From: Deltaproteobacteria bacterium
GTDB lineage: Bacteria; Myxococcota_A; Polyangia; Polyangiales; Ga0077539
Direction of reading: 5' to 3'
Assembly (NCBI GenBank): GCA_016218725.1
Contig: JACRDB010000019.1
Location: 1-64,000, forward strand
DNA: 64,000 nt
Part shown: piece by piece, positions 17,991 through 28,163 of the stretch
Numbering within the stretch: position 1 is the first letter of the stretch
Layout: every line of letters begins with the position of its first letter
Notes under the pieces: generated by a model
Seen by the model: only the letters and a program-made list of their open reading frames with translations
Databases searched by the model: none
Told to the model about the DNA's origin: nothing
Translations under genes and position numbers: made by a program

Positions 17991-20261
17991 GTGTCCGGGC
18001 GGTGCCGGAGGGAAGCGGTAATTTCCGCGCTGGCGCTCGCGCTGACGGGCTGTCCGGCGCATTTCGAGAGGGGTCGCACGGCGGTGCGGGAGCTCACCCT
18101 CCACGGGGTGCGCCAGGTGGACGAGGACTCCCTCCGGCAGCGCCTGGCCACGCGGGACACGCCCTACTGGCCCTCGTCGCGGTACCGGCTCCTGCGGTGG
18201 TGGCGCTGGTGGTGGACGTCGTGGCAGTACCTGGACGAGCCCTCCCTCGCGCGGGACCGCCTCCGGATCGAGCGCTACTATCAGGCCCGGGGCTACTTCG
18301 ACGCGGTCGCCCGAGGCCCCACCCGCACGGCCCTCTCGGAGCGTGAGGTGCGCCTGCACTTCGACGTCACCGAGGGAGAGCCCACCCACGTGGCCGACGT
18401 GCACCTCCGGGACTGCGACGGCCCCGACCCCCAGAGCCTCCCGGCGGACACCTGCCGGGACCTGGAGCGCGGCCTGAGGCTCGTCCCCGGCGCGCGTTTC
18501 GATACGGAGCTCCTGGAGCGCGACCGGCTGGAGATCCTCGACGCGGCGAGGGCCCGAGGGCACCCCACCCCTCGCCTGGCGGTGTCCACAAGCGTGGATC
18601 CGACGCTCCACCGGGCCTGGGTGGAGTACCTCCTGCGCGCGGGTCCCCTCGGGCGCTTCGGGCGGTTGCGCTTCCACGTGCTCCCGGACGAGCGCGAGGT
18701 CTTCGGCATGCTCCCTGGGAACATCTCCACGGCGCTGGTCCGGAGCCTCCTTCGGATCGAGCCCGGCGCTCCCTTTGACGGCAGGGCCGTGCTCTACGCG
18801 CGCCAGGCGCTCCTGGACCTGGGGGTCTTTGGCATCGCCCGCCTCGACGAGCGCCCTCGGCCCGACGGCACCGTGGACCTGGACCTCCGGGTGTCTCCCA
18901 CGCGCCCCTGGCGCTTGAAGCTCGGCCTCGGCCTGGAGGCCGACACCTCCAGGCTCAACGTCCACGCGGGCGCGGCCTTTGACCACCGGAACTTCCTCGG
19001 GGGCCTGCGGCACCTGCACCTGGAGGCCAGGCCCCAGGTGTTCCTCCCGCCGCTCACCACGCCCGCGAGCGATTACACGGAGAACCTCCAGCTCGGCGTG
19101 GCCGCCTCGGCGGCGCTGCGCCAGCCCGAGATCGGCTGGCACCTCGGGACCTCCCTCGGCGCCAGCGTGGACATCGGCCCGGACCCGATCAACCCCCTGA
19201 TCGTCTTCCGCCGCGCGTACCGAGGCGCCATCGCCCTGGACCGGCGCTTCGGCCTCCACACCACGGCCTCCGCGGCGCTGCGCCTGACCCACGTGCAGTA
19301 CCTCCCCTTCTCCGACCGAACCGCCGCGCAGTTCCATCAAGACCCACTCTACCGCCAGCAGTACCCCTCCCGGCTGTCGTACCTCTTCGTCGAGGAGAAC
19401 CTGGTCTATGACCGCCGGGACAACCCTACGCAGCCCCACCGGGGCTACCTCTTCCAGGCAACCATCGACGAGTCCATCGCGGGGCCCCTCTCCGACGCGA
19501 CCTTCTTTCGCATCCTGGCGGACGGGAGGCTCTTCGTGCCCCTGTCTCCGCGCACCACCCTCGCCCTGCGAGGGCGCTTCGGGTGGGTCCTGGCACCGAC
19601 CGGCGCCACCACCTGGCCGGTCCCGCAGGAGCTGCGGTTCTATTCCGGTGGCGCCAACTCCAATCGAGGTTATCCCTTCAATCGCGTGGGCGTGCTGAAC
19701 ACCATCCCCGCTACGATGGGAACCTCGCCGGACGAGCAGCAGCGCTACGCGGCCCTCGGCGGGATCGCCCTCTGGGAGGGCTCCGTGGAGCTGCGCTGGC
19801 AGCCTGGGAGCCTCGGCGCGGTGCTCTTCTTCGACGCCAGCAACGTGGCGGGCATTGACCCCACGCCCTGGGTCTCCCCGACGGGCCCCTTGAACGCCCG
19901 CTGCGCCGTGACGGAGGGCAACCAGGTGGTGCCCGCGAGCGCCTGCGCGGGCCGGGAGCCGCCGTCGTCCCCGGCGCCGAGGGCCTCCGTGGACGCGCTC
20001 CTGGCGCTCTTCTCCGAGGCACACCCGACGGTGGGCGTGGGTCTTCGCTACGTCACCCCCATCGGGCCCGTACGAATCGACGCGGGCCTGCGCCTCGCGG
20101 ACCTCGCCTGCCGCGTCGCCACGGACCAGCTCGCCCGCCAGCAGGTGGCCGCCGGAGGGACCCCCCTCACCTTCGTGGTGACCTCACCCCGCTGCGACGC
20201 CTACCCTCTCCTCGGGTCGGTGCCCATGGTGGTCCACCTCACCCTCGGCGAGGCCTGGTGA
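17991..20261 (+). CDS. tamA: TamA/BamA-family Omp85 outer-membrane protein, apparently a lipoprotein (TamL-like)
   Basis: A 756-residue Omp85 protein. The GTG at 17991 is the only plausible start in frame and gives a signal ending ALALTGC, a good lipobox. POTRA-like domains follow (VRELTLHGVRQVDEDSLRQRL, and a later one around the FGRLRFHVLPD segment). The C-terminal half is a beta-barrel with Omp85 features: a VYDRRDNPTQPHRGYLF segment, a SGGANSNRGYPFNRVG segment resembling the conserved loop-6 region, and the final strand VPMVVHLTLGEAW. Its stop overlaps the tamB ATG (TGATG), so the two are translationally coupled. It probably forms the outer-membrane half of a TamAB-type bridge for lipid or autotransporter traffic. 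A lipidated N-terminus is known for Bacteroidota TamL, and I infer the same here. Confidence 0.88.
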   Translation: MSGRCRREAVISALALALTGCPAHFERGRTAVRELTLHGVRQVDEDSLRQRLATRDTPYWPSSRYRLLRWWRWWWTSWQYLDEPSLARDRLRIERYYQARGYFDAVARGPTRTALSEREVRLHFDVTEGEPTHVADVHLRDCDGPDPQSLPADTCRDLERGLRLVPGARFDTELLERDRLEILDAARARGHPTPRLAVSTSVDPTLHRAWVEYLLRAGPLGRFGRLRFHVLPDEREVFGMLPGNISTALVRSLLRIEPGAPFDGRAVLYARQALLDLGVFGIARLDERPRPDGTVDLDLRVSPTRPWRLKLGLGLEADTSRLNVHAGAAFDHRNFLGGLRHLHLEARPQVFLPPLTTPASDYTENLQLGVAASAALRQPEIGWHLGTSLGASVDIGPDPINPLIVFRRAYRGAIALDRRFGLHTTASAALRLTHVQYLPFSDRTAAQFHQDPLYRQQYPSRLSYLFVEENLVYDRRDNPTQPHRGYLFQATIDESIAGPLSDATFFRILADGRLFVPLSPRTTLALRGRFGWVLAPTGATTWPVPQELRFYSGGANSNRGYPFNRVGVLNTIPATMGTSPDEQQRYAALGGIALWEGSVELRWQPGSLGAVLFFDASNVAGIDPTPWVSPTGPLNARCAVTEGNQVVPASACAGREPPSSPAPRASVDALLALFSEAHPTVGVGLRYVTPIGPVRIDAGLRLADLACRVATDQLARQQVAAGGTPLTFVVTSPRCDAYPLLGSVPMVVHLTLGEAW

Positions 20262-23200
20262 TGCGGGCCCTGCGCCATTTCCTGGTGCTCCTCGTCGCAA
20301 CGGTGGCAATGGTGGCCCTGCACGTCCCCGGGCGCCACGGGCGCCGGTCCCTCCGGGAGGTGCTCCGGGTGAGCCTCCAGGCTGTCCCCGGACGCCTGAC
20401 CGTCGACCGCGTGGACCGCGCCGGCCTCGACGGGATCGCGCTCCGTGGGATCGAGTACCGCGACGCCCACGGCCACCTCATCGTCCGGAGAGGGGAGCTG
20501 GAGACCCCAGCGCTCTTCGCCCTCCTGCGCGCCCTCGCCGAGGGCTCTCCCCTCCCCACGGTCCACGTCCGCGCGCAGGAGTTCATCGCACGGCCGCCGG
20601 TGCTGGAGGCCCACCCTCGCCGCGCCGGACGCGCGCCGCCGCCGCCGACCGCCCGCTTCGAGGCCCCGTCGCTCGTCCTGCGGGTGGACACCGTACGCCT
20701 GGCAGACGGGTCCGTGCTGGCCCGAGGCGTGTCCCTGGACGGTGGCCTCTCGGTCCACGGCGCCGCGCTCGCGGTCACCGTCCGAGGCCTCTCGGCGACG
20801 CTCGAGAGGCCCGGGGTCGGTCCGCTGCAGGTGACGGCCCAGGGCCGCTTTGCGTCGCCCGATCGGGTGGATGCGACGCTCCGGATCGAAGGCCCGGGGG
20901 TACGCTGCGCGCTCCGGGCCGAGCACCAGGACGGGGTCCAGGGCGTCACCATCGACCGCTGCCAGGCCGCGCGCTCCACCGTGGAGGCCCTCCTCGGGGT
21001 GAGGGACACCATCGCCCCGGACACCCTCGACGTCGAGGTCCGGGCGACGCTCACCAGGACCTTCGACGCTCGCGCACGGATCACGGTCCGCGCGGGCTCC
21101 TCGGCGGTGACCGTGGAGGCCTCGGGGGACCCGTGGAACGTGCAGGGCACGCTCTCCACGCGCCACCTGGACCTCCACGACCTGCGGGCGGATCTCCCCC
21201 CCACGGACATCGATGGGGCCCTCGCCGTGCGGAGCTCCGCCCCGTGGCTCCACCAGGGCTCCTTCCAGGTGGAGGCCCGGGGCCTCACAGCCTCCGTGGC
21301 CACGGTGCCGCTGCCCCCCTGGTCCCTGCGGGGTGCGTGGGTCGGCCCGAGGCTCACCGTGGAGGACCTCCAGAGCGAGCCCCTCGCGCTCCACGCGCGC
21401 GCCACGGTGGACCGGGACCGAGGCGTAGAGAGCGCCAGCGGCACCCTGGACCTCGCGGGGGTCGACCTCGCGGCGCTGCCCTTCGCGCGCGGGAGGCTCA
21501 CCGGACGGGCCACCGCGCATGCCTCGCTGGCCATGGAGGGAGCGCGCCCCGTGGTGGCCTGGACCCTCGAGGGCGCAAACCTCGCCACCGCGGGCCTCCG
21601 CGTGGGGGAGGTGCGCTCCCGGGGACGCCTCGTGCTCGAAGGCCGCGCACCCTCCATCGACGCGACGGTGACCGCGCGCGGCGCCGTGCTCCCAGGAGCG
21701 CCTGCCCTGGACCTCGACGCGTCGGTGCGAGGCGCCGTCACCGAGGCCCTGGAGGTGCGCGCCTCCGGGCGCCTCGGCGCGCTCGCCTCGGTGCCCCTGC
21801 CCGCTTGCACCTTCCGGGTGGAGGGCACCGTCGCGCAGGACCGCGCCAGGGGCCTCCTCGTCGCGCTCCGGGCCGGAGAGGTACGCGCCGGGCCGGCCTC
21901 CGTGGGGGCCCTCGGGTCCCTCGCCGTGCCCCCCACCGGCCCCAGAGGTCTCGCCGGAAACCTCCTCCTCACCACCGACACGGGCGCCACCGTGAGAGTC
22001 TCCCTCGCCCCGGAGCGCTACGCCGTGGACGCCCGGGAGCTCTCCCTCGGGTGGCTCTCACGACTCACCGGGCGGACCCTCCCGGTTGGGGGTCGCGTGG
22101 ATGCGTCCGTCGTCGTGGACCCGCGCTCGGGTCTCACCGAGCGCGCGAGGCTCACCCTGGTTGACGGCACCGCCGGACCCTTCCGGGGCCTTCGCCTGGA
22201 GGCCTCCCTGGAGCCCTCGGGGGGCGCCCTCCGAACCCTCCGAGCGAGCCTCCAGGGCACGGGCCTCGCCCTCTCCACCGAGGTGCCCTTCACCCTGCCC
22301 CGAAACCCCGCCGACCCGGGTGCGTGGCTCCGCGGCCTCGGAGACGGCGCCCTCCGCGGCTCGCTGGACCTCGCGTCCCTGCGTCCCCTGCTGCCTCCCG
22401 CTACCTATCTGTCGGGTACTGTAGTTGTAAGTGGTACTCTATCCCACTCTGACGCACATGTTCCCCGGGTGCTTCTTGGCTTTACTGCGCGGGAGGCCCT
22501 CGGGGGCGGCACCGTGGGGCCGTTGAGGCTCCCGGCGGTGGTGCCCCTCGCCGTGCGTGGAGCGCTCTGCGCAAGCCTGGACCCCGAGGCGCTGGAGCAG
22601 CCGCACCTGGCGCTCACCGTCGCGGTGAGCCGTGACCCGGGGGTCGCCACCGCGCCCCCCGTGGGCTGCGACCCGGACGCCGAGCTCCTCCCCTCGCCGC
22701 TCCTGGCGCTTCATGGGACGAGTGAGGGACAACTCACCGGGGCCTCCGCGCGTCGGGGAGCTCCGCCGTCGGGACCCCCAGCGCAGGTCGACCTGACGAT
22801 CAATGTGGGTCCCGTGACCCGGGCCCAGTGGCCCTTGCGGGGCCTCGCCAACGTGGCCCTTCCCCCACCCCGGGTGCCGCCGGAGACGCGCCTGTCTTCC
22901 GTGGTGAGGGTCCGCGGGGCCCTCCGGGATCCGGAGGTGGAAGCAAAGGTCCAGGTGGAGCTCCCGAGGGTGGAGGAGTTGGGACTGGAGGAGCCCACGG
23001 TGCTCCGGGCGGACCTCCGGGCCGTCGGGGGATCGGAGACCGTTCGCGTGGGGGGCTCCGTGCGGGGGCGCTTCACAGCGGAGACCCTGGCCCCCACGGG
23101 GACCGCGCCCATGACGGCCACGGCGACGATTTCCTTCGGACTGGAGCGCTGGACCGACCCACGCTGGTTGGAGCACCTCCTGCGCCCGAGGGCCACGCTG

Positions 23201-24916
23201 GACACGCAGAACTTCGCCCTGGAGCGCTTCGGGCCCCTTCGGTCGCTGGGCCTCCGAGGCCAGGTCGAGGCACACCTCATCCCGGGCGGGGAGCGCCTCG
23301 ATGGTTGGGCCCTGGAGCTCTCCCTGGGCGGCGTCCGCGGCGTCGTGGGCGCCGAGGTAGAGGGCCCCCAGCGCCTCTCGGAGCCGCTGCAGGCCGCGGT
23401 CCGCGCGGTGGTGGAGTCCAACGCGGGGGGGGCCGCGGTGAGGGTGTGCGTCCGTGGTACGACCCTCGCGCTCCGGCCCGACTGCGCGGCGTCGGCCACG
23501 CTCCCGCGCGGCGTCCGCGCGGACCTGCGCCTCCCGCTGAACGCCGCGGGGCGGCAGCTGTCCCCGCGCTTCGAGGGCCTCACCGGGACCGTGGCCCTCC
23601 ACCAGTTTGACGTCAACGCCCTGGCGCCCTTCCTGCGCGGGACCGTGATCGCCTCGGTGGGCGGGAGCGTCTCGGGCGAGCTCACCTGGAGGCCCGGGGC
23701 CTCGGCGCCGACCGGCGAGCTCACGCTCCGCGATGGCACCCTGGAGTCCTGGCTCCTGGGCGCTCCCGTGCAGCGCATCAACGCCCACGCCACGCTGGCC
23801 GAGCGAGAGCTCTTGATCGACACCCTGCACGCGGCCATCGGCAACGGGACCCTGGAGGGCCACGGGCGCTGGCTCCCCTCACGGCGCGGAGGGACCCTGG
23901 ACCTGGACGCCACCCTGGAGCGCTTCCCGGCCGAGCAGGAGGGCAACACCTTCGGCTGGGTCACCGGGGACCTCACGCTCCAGGCGAGGCTCCTCGGGGA
24001 CCGCACGGAGGCCACGGTGACCGTTCACCACGCCGATGTGCTCGTGCAGGAGGAGCCTCCCCACGAGCTCCAGGCGCTCACGGGTCACCCTTCGGTATTT
24101 GTCCTCGGGAGGACGCCCCTGGACCCCGGAGCGCCCGAGGCCGTGGTGCCCCTGGACCTGCGGTACTCCCTGGAGACCCCCGTGCTCGTACACACCCCGG
24201 GGGCCTTCGCCGTGGCGGTGAACAGCCGAGGGACCGTGCGCCTGGACGCCTCGGGGATGTCCGTGGCGGGCACCCTCGAGGCCGCCAACCGCCAGGGCTG
24301 GTATGTCTTCAACGGTCGTCGGTTCCTCTTTGATCGCCTGACGGTGACCATGGACGGGGGCAACACCTTGAACCCGATCCTGGATATCGCCATGCACCAC
24401 GACAACGCCGTCCTGGGCACGCTGCGCATCGGGGTCGCAGGCAGGCTCCGCCAGCCGGAGCTCACGCTCCAGGGGGACCGCCACCAAAACGCCAGCCAGG
24501 CCGAGCTCCTCGCGATGATCGTCACGGGCCGCGCGGATTATGTCTCCTCGTCGGGCTCCGGGGACCTCACCTCCGCCATCGCCAGGGGCACCGGGAACCT
24601 CGTCACGTCCCTCGCCCTCGGGGTGCTCACCACCACCATCTCCCGACAGGTGTCCTTCCTCCCGACGCTCATCGTGGAGCCCGGCGACGACCGCCCGGGC
24701 ACCTACGGGGCGGGCATAAGGGTGTCCCCGAGGCTCTACATCCAGCTCACCTCGGGGGCGGTCCCGGGCGCCTCCGGCGCGGCGGCGGCCACGGCCTCGG
24801 AGTATCGCGTGATGGTGGAGTACGCCCTGGGGAGGGCGCTCTCCCTCGCGGGGCAGGTGGCGTCCAGCACCACCAGCGGGAGCCGCTGGGGCGTCGACCT
24901 CAACTGGCTACCGTGA
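20261..24916 (+). CDS. tamB: TamB-like AsmA-family inner-membrane/periplasmic bridge protein
   Basis: A 1551-residue protein with an N-terminal membrane anchor (FLVLLVATVAMVALHVP). A very long repetitive beta-rich region follows, and then the C-terminal TamB/DUF490 domain (ILDIAMHHDNAVLGTLRIGV and QASQAELLAMIVTG-type segments, ending EYALGRALSLAGQ...WGVDLNWLP). I prefer the ATG at 20261 over GTG 20258. The bridge-like groove of this family is thought to carry phospholipids or help outer-membrane protein assembly together with TamA. Codons 22400-22486 are strikingly AT-ending (19 of 29), unlike the rest of the gene. It overlaps the convergent glycosyltransferase gene by 9 bases. Confidence 0.9.
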   Translation: MRALRHFLVLLVATVAMVALHVPGRHGRRSLREVLRVSLQAVPGRLTVDRVDRAGLDGIALRGIEYRDAHGHLIVRRGELETPALFALLRALAEGSPLPTVHVRAQEFIARPPVLEAHPRRAGRAPPPPTARFEAPSLVLRVDTVRLADGSVLARGVSLDGGLSVHGAALAVTVRGLSATLERPGVGPLQVTAQGRFASPDRVDATLRIEGPGVRCALRAEHQDGVQGVTIDRCQAARSTVEALLGVRDTIAPDTLDVEVRATLTRTFDARARITVRAGSSAVTVEASGDPWNVQGTLSTRHLDLHDLRADLPPTDIDGALAVRSSAPWLHQGSFQVEARGLTASVATVPLPPWSLRGAWVGPRLTVEDLQSEPLALHARATVDRDRGVESASGTLDLAGVDLAALPFARGRLTGRATAHASLAMEGARPVVAWTLEGANLATAGLRVGEVRSRGRLVLEGRAPSIDATVTARGAVLPGAPALDLDASVRGAVTEALEVRASGRLGALASVPLPACTFRVEGTVAQDRARGLLVALRAGEVRAGPASVGALGSLAVPPTGPRGLAGNLLLTTDTGATVRVSLAPERYAVDARELSLGWLSRLTGRTLPVGGRVDASVVVDPRSGLTERARLTLVDGTAGPFRGLRLEASLEPSGGALRTLRASLQGTGLALSTEVPFTLPRNPADPGAWLRGLGDGALRGSLDLASLRPLLPPATYLSGTVVVSGTLSHSDAHVPRVLLGFTAREALGGGTVGPLRLPAVVPLAVRGALCASLDPEALEQPHLALTVAVSRDPGVATAPPVGCDPDAELLPSPLLALHGTSEGQLTGASARRGAPPSGPPAQVDLTINVGPVTRAQWPLRGLANVALPPPRVPPETRLSSVVRVRGALRDPEVEAKVQVELPRVEELGLEEPTVLRADLRAVGGSETVRVGGSVRGRFTAETLAPTGTAPMTATATISFGLERWTDPRWLEHLLRPRATLDTQNFALERFGPLRSLGLRGQVEAHLIPGGERLDGWALELSLGGVRGVVGAEVEGPQRLSEPLQAAVRAVVESNAGGAAVRVCVRGTTLALRPDCAASATLPRGVRADLRLPLNAAGRQLSPRFEGLTGTVALHQFDVNALAPFLRGTVIASVGGSVSGELTWRPGASAPTGELTLRDGTLESWLLGAPVQRINAHATLAERELLIDTLHAAIGNGTLEGHGRWLPSRRGGTLDLDATLERFPAEQEGNTFGWVTGDLTLQARLLGDRTEATVTVHHADVLVQEEPPHELQALTGHPSVFVLGRTPLDPGAPEAVVPLDLRYSLETPVLVHTPGAFAVAVNSRGTVRLDASGMSVAGTLEAANRQGWYVFNGRRFLFDRLTVTMDGGNTLNPILDIAMHHDNAVLGTLRIGVAGRLRQPELTLQGDRHQNASQAELLAMIVTGRADYVSSSGSGDLTSAIARGTGNLVTSLALGVLTTTISRQVSFLPTLIVEPGDDRPGTYGAGIRVSPRLYIQLTSGAVPGASGAAAATASEYRVMVEYALGRALSLAGQVASSTTSGSRWGVDLNWLP

Positions 24917-26722
24917 AACGGGCAGGAGCAGCGGGTCCACCGCGGGCTCCACCACGCAGCGGTACACCGTCCCGTCCCCCTCCCAGCGGCGCCGCGGGAG
25001 GCACCGCGCCGAGGCCCTCACCCTCGGTCCCAGGGCCGCGGTCTGCGCCGCGAGGCCCGGGTGCGGGTCCTCGGGCTCGATCCAGTAGTACACCATCCCC
25101 TCCCGCAGCACGAAGGGTCCCCCCGCGGTCCACGGCAGCGCCCCCCCCCCGCCGTGGCGCTCCACCTGCCCGGTGCGGAGGATACCGCCCTCCTCGGTGA
25201 GCCTCGCCACGGGCCGGCGGTCGCAGTAATGCAGCACCGCGTCGGTGATGAAATTCTGCACGGTGACCACGGGCTCCGCGCCCCCGGCGATGCCCCGGCA
25301 CACCCGGCGCCAGTCTCCGTAGTGGTGGTCCAGCCAGCCCCTGGGCCTCCCCTCCACTCCCGGGAGGGCGCCGCTGCGGGCCCCGAGGATGAGCCCCACC
25401 GCCGCCGCGGCGACCAGCAGCGCGCGCGCCAGGGACCCTCGGGGTCCCTCGACGCCGAGGGCGGCCAGGAGCGCCAGGAAGGGCGCCGCCGGCACGAAGC
25501 TCCGCGCCACCGCGACGGGCAGCCCCGCCGCCCCGAGGCCCAGGGGCAGGAGCACGGCCGCCACCACCATGACAGCGCCGAGCGTCCACGCCGAGGTACG
25601 AACAGGTGTACCTTGAAGGGTGCCATTTGTGGCAAGAGCGTCGCGCAGGAAGAGACCCATGGCGGCGAAGAGGAGCCCTCCCCCGAGCGCGACCCCGGTC
25701 CAGGAGAGGAAGGCACCCTCCTCCCGGGCCAGCGCAGGGGCCTGTCCGAGGCCCTGGCGAAAGGCCGCGAGGGACGACTCCAGGCGCCCCCGGAGCGCGA
25801 GGCCCTGGGCCGCGGTCAGGGCGCCCGCCACGGCCAGCGCGACCCACCCGTAACGAGGCCCCGTGCGCGGCGCCAGGGCGCGCCCCGATGGCGCCCCGGG
25901 GCGCGAGGCGAGGCCGAGGGCGAGCGCCAGAGACAGCGGCAGGCACAGCGCGAGGGACGCTCCGGGGTGCCCCCCGAGGAGGAAGGCGATCACGCCCCGG
26001 ACCGCCGCCGGGTCCCAGCGCAGGTACCCGTGGTCCACGTGCGACGCCTGCCACGCGACGCAGCGCCCGAAGGGCGCGAAGAGGCCCACCGGGAGCGCGG
26101 CCCCGCAGGCCCAGAGGAGCGCCTCCCGGCGGGGCGCGCTCGCGACAACGAAGAGGGCCTGTCCAAGGAGTATGAAAAGTCCGAAATAATGTGTCAATAA
26201 CAGCGCAGTCGTCAGGAAATACCAGGCCAGAATGGCCGTGGTGTTCCGGCGTAGAGTGCCCGCGAGGCACGCCGTGGAGGCCACCGCCAGGAGCCCGACC
26301 AGGGCGTACATCCGGGCCTCGCGGCCGTAGGCCACCCCGAGCGGGGAGACCGCCGTCAGGAGCGAGGCCCAGGCCCCGGCCCTCGGGCTCCCGAGGGAGC
26401 GCCCGAGGAGCCACACCACGAGGACCGTGGTGACCCCGGCCACGGCGCTCGGCAGGCGCACCCAGGCCTCGGCCGTGCCCCCGAGGCCGGTCCACCCGAG
26501 GAGGGTGAGGTAGTACAGCGGGGGGTGCTGGTCGTCGAGGGCCGTGGCCAGCAGGAGCTCCAGCACCGCCCGGGCCCCGCGACCGCGGTCGTAGACGGCG
26601 AAGAGCTCGTCGTAGGAGTAGGCCAGGGCGCCGAGGTGACCGCACCGCAGGAGGGCGCCGAGCCCCAGGGCCAGGGCCAGGACCGCGAGCGCCTCGGGGT
26701 CCCTTCGGGGGTGAGAGGCCAC
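24908..26722 (-). CDS. Family-39-type membrane glycosyltransferase (ArnT/PMT-like)
   Basis: A 604-residue polytopic protein with about 10-12 hydrophobic segments. The first periplasmic loop carries the acidic pair in YSYDELFAVYDRG, followed by QHPPLYYLTLLGW and YGREARMYALV, the usual landmarks of GT-39/GT-83 lipid-linked sugar transferases. The C-terminal 150 residues form a soluble domain. It would add a sugar from a polyprenyl carrier to a lipid or protein on the periplasmic side; the acceptor is unknown. It lies 6 bases downstream of glmM. The stretch around 26150-26265, coding a membrane helix, uses TTA, ATA, CTA and ACA codons rare elsewhere in the window. Confidence 0.82.
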   Translation of the reverse strand: MASHPRRDPEALAVLALALGLGALLRCGHLGALAYSYDELFAVYDRGRGARAVLELLLATALDDQHPPLYYLTLLGWTGLGGTAEAWVRLPSAVAGVTTVLVVWLLGRSLGSPRAGAWASLLTAVSPLGVAYGREARMYALVGLLAVASTACLAGTLRRNTTAILAWYFLTTALLLTHYFGLFILLGQALFVVASAPRREALLWACGAALPVGLFAPFGRCVAWQASHVDHGYLRWDPAAVRGVIAFLLGGHPGASLALCLPLSLALALGLASRPGAPSGRALAPRTGPRYGWVALAVAGALTAAQGLALRGRLESSLAAFRQGLGQAPALAREEGAFLSWTGVALGGGLLFAAMGLFLRDALATNGTLQGTPVRTSAWTLGAVMVVAAVLLPLGLGAAGLPVAVARSFVPAAPFLALLAALGVEGPRGSLARALLVAAAAVGLILGARSGALPGVEGRPRGWLDHHYGDWRRVCRGIAGGAEPVVTVQNFITDAVLHYCDRRPVARLTEEGGILRTGQVERHGGGGALPWTAGGPFVLREGMVYYWIEPEDPHPGLAAQTAALGPRVRASARCLPRRRWEGDGTVYRCVVEPAVDPLLLPVSR

Positions 26723-26728
26723 GCGAGG

Positions 26729-28153
26729 TCAGGCCAGGTCGGCCCTCGCGGCGTCGAGGATCCCTTCGGCCATCGCGCGCAGCGAGGCCTCGTCTTCGCC
26801 TTCGAGCATGACCCGGAGCTTGGGCTCGGTGCCGCTCCAGCGCACGAGCACCCTGCCGTCCTGGCCGAGCCTGGTCTCCGCGGCGCGGATGGCCTTCTGG
26901 GCGTGCGGCAGCTGCGAGAGGTCCCGGCGGGCCTTGAAGGTGGCGTTGACCAGCACCTGCGGCACCCGCTGGAGCGCGGCGGCGGCCAGCTCGCTCAGGG
27001 GCCGCTGGGAGAGCACCAGGCCGGACACCACCTGGAGCGCGGCGATGAGCCCGTCCCCGGTGGTGGCGTAGTCCAGGAACACCAGGTGGCCGCTCTGCTC
27101 CCCGCCGAAGTTGTAGCCCTCCCGGCGCATGACCTCGACCACGTAGCGGTCACCCACGGCGGTGCGCACCAGGGAGCACCCGAGGGAGGCCAGCGCCCGC
27201 TCCAGCCCGAGGTTGCTCATCACCGTGGCCACCACCGTGTCCCGCGCCAGCGCCCCGGACTCCTTCATCCTCCGCGCGCAAATGGACATGATCGCGTCGC
27301 CGTCGACCACCGAGCCCCGCTCATCCACTACGATGAGCCGGTCGGCGTCGCCGTCCAGGGCCACGCCAAGGTGGGCCTTTCGCTTGAGCACCTCCGCGGC
27401 CATGGTCTCCGGGTGGAGGGCGCCGCAGCGGTCATTGATGTTCTTTCCGCTGGGCTTCACCCCGATGGCGTGGACGTCCGCGCCGAGCTCCGAGAAGACC
27501 AGCGGGGCCACCCGGTACGCCGCCCCGTGGGCGCCGTCCACCACCACCTTGAGCCCGTCCAGCCGCAGGCTCCGGGGGATCGTGCCCTTCACGTACGTGA
27601 CGTAGCGCCCGCGCGAGTCCTCCAGCTTCTCCGAGCGGCCGACGCCCCCCTCGGTGCGGCGGGAGGTCACCAGCCGCGGGTCGTCCAGGAGCGCCTCGAG
27701 CTCGGCCTCGGCGCTGTCCGGGAGCTTGAACCCGTCGGCCCCGAAGATCTTGATGCCGTTGTCCTGGTAGGGGTTGTGCGAGGCGGAGATCACCACCCCC
27801 GCGTCGGCCCTCATGGACTGGACGATGTACGCGATGGCGGGCGTGGGGAGCGGGCCGGTCATGAGCACCCTGCCCCCCTGGGAGCACACCCCGGAGGCCA
27901 GGGCGCTCTCCAGCATATAGCCCGACAGGCGCGTGTCCTTGCCGATGACGACCCGCGCGGGGCGCCCTCCGCGGGCGCTCCACCAGGCCACCGCGGCGCC
28001 GACCTTCATGGCGATCTCCGGGGTCATCGGGTGCTCGTTGGCCACGCCGCGGATGCCGTCGGTGCCGAACAGCTTCCTCGCAGGGGGCGGGGCCGGGGCA
28101 TGCTCCGAGGTCGGAGCGGTCTTGCTCTTGGCGCTCATCGGGGTCCGAACCAT
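26729..28153 (-). CDS. glmM: Phosphoglucosamine mutase
   Basis: A 474-residue phosphohexomutase that turns glucosamine-6-phosphate into glucosamine-1-phosphate for peptidoglycan and LPS. It has FGTDGIRG near residue 29, the phosphoserine loop [15 protein letters not shown] (Ser125), the metal loop [11 protein letters not shown] and the sugar-binding GEQSGH, plus the C-terminal [12 protein letters not shown] phosphate-binding motif. Start choices are ATG 28153 and ATG 28138 (MSAK), and neither has a clear Shine-Dalgarno. An Ala/Pro extension of about 25 residues precedes the domain. It ends the ftsH-folP-cdaA-cdaR-glmM group. In Firmicutes CdaA and CdaR regulate or bind GlmM. Confidence 0.96.
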   Translation of the reverse strand: MVRTPMSAKSKTAPTSEHAPAPPPARKLFGTDGIRGVANEHPMTPEIAMKVGAAVAWWSARGGRPARVVIGKDTRLSGYMLESALASGVCSQGGRVLMTGPLPTPAIAYIVQSMRADAGVVISASHNPYQDNGIKIFGADGFKLPDSAEAELEALLDDPRLVTSRRTEGGVGRSEKLEDSRGRYVTYVKGTIPRSLRLDGLKVVVDGAHGAAYRVAPLVFSELGADVHAIGVKPSGKNINDRCGALHPETMAAEVLKRKAHLGVALDGDADRLIVVDERGSVVDGDAIMSICARRMKESGALARDTVVATVMSNLGLERALASLGCSLVRTAVGDRYVVEVMRREGYNFGGEQSGHLVFLDYATTGDGLIAALQVVSGLVLSQRPLSELAAAALQRVPQVLVNATFKARRDLSQLPHAQKAIRAAETRLGQDGRVLVRWSGTEPKLRVMLEGEDEASLRAMAEGILDAARADLA

Positions 28154-28163
28154 ACACCCATCG

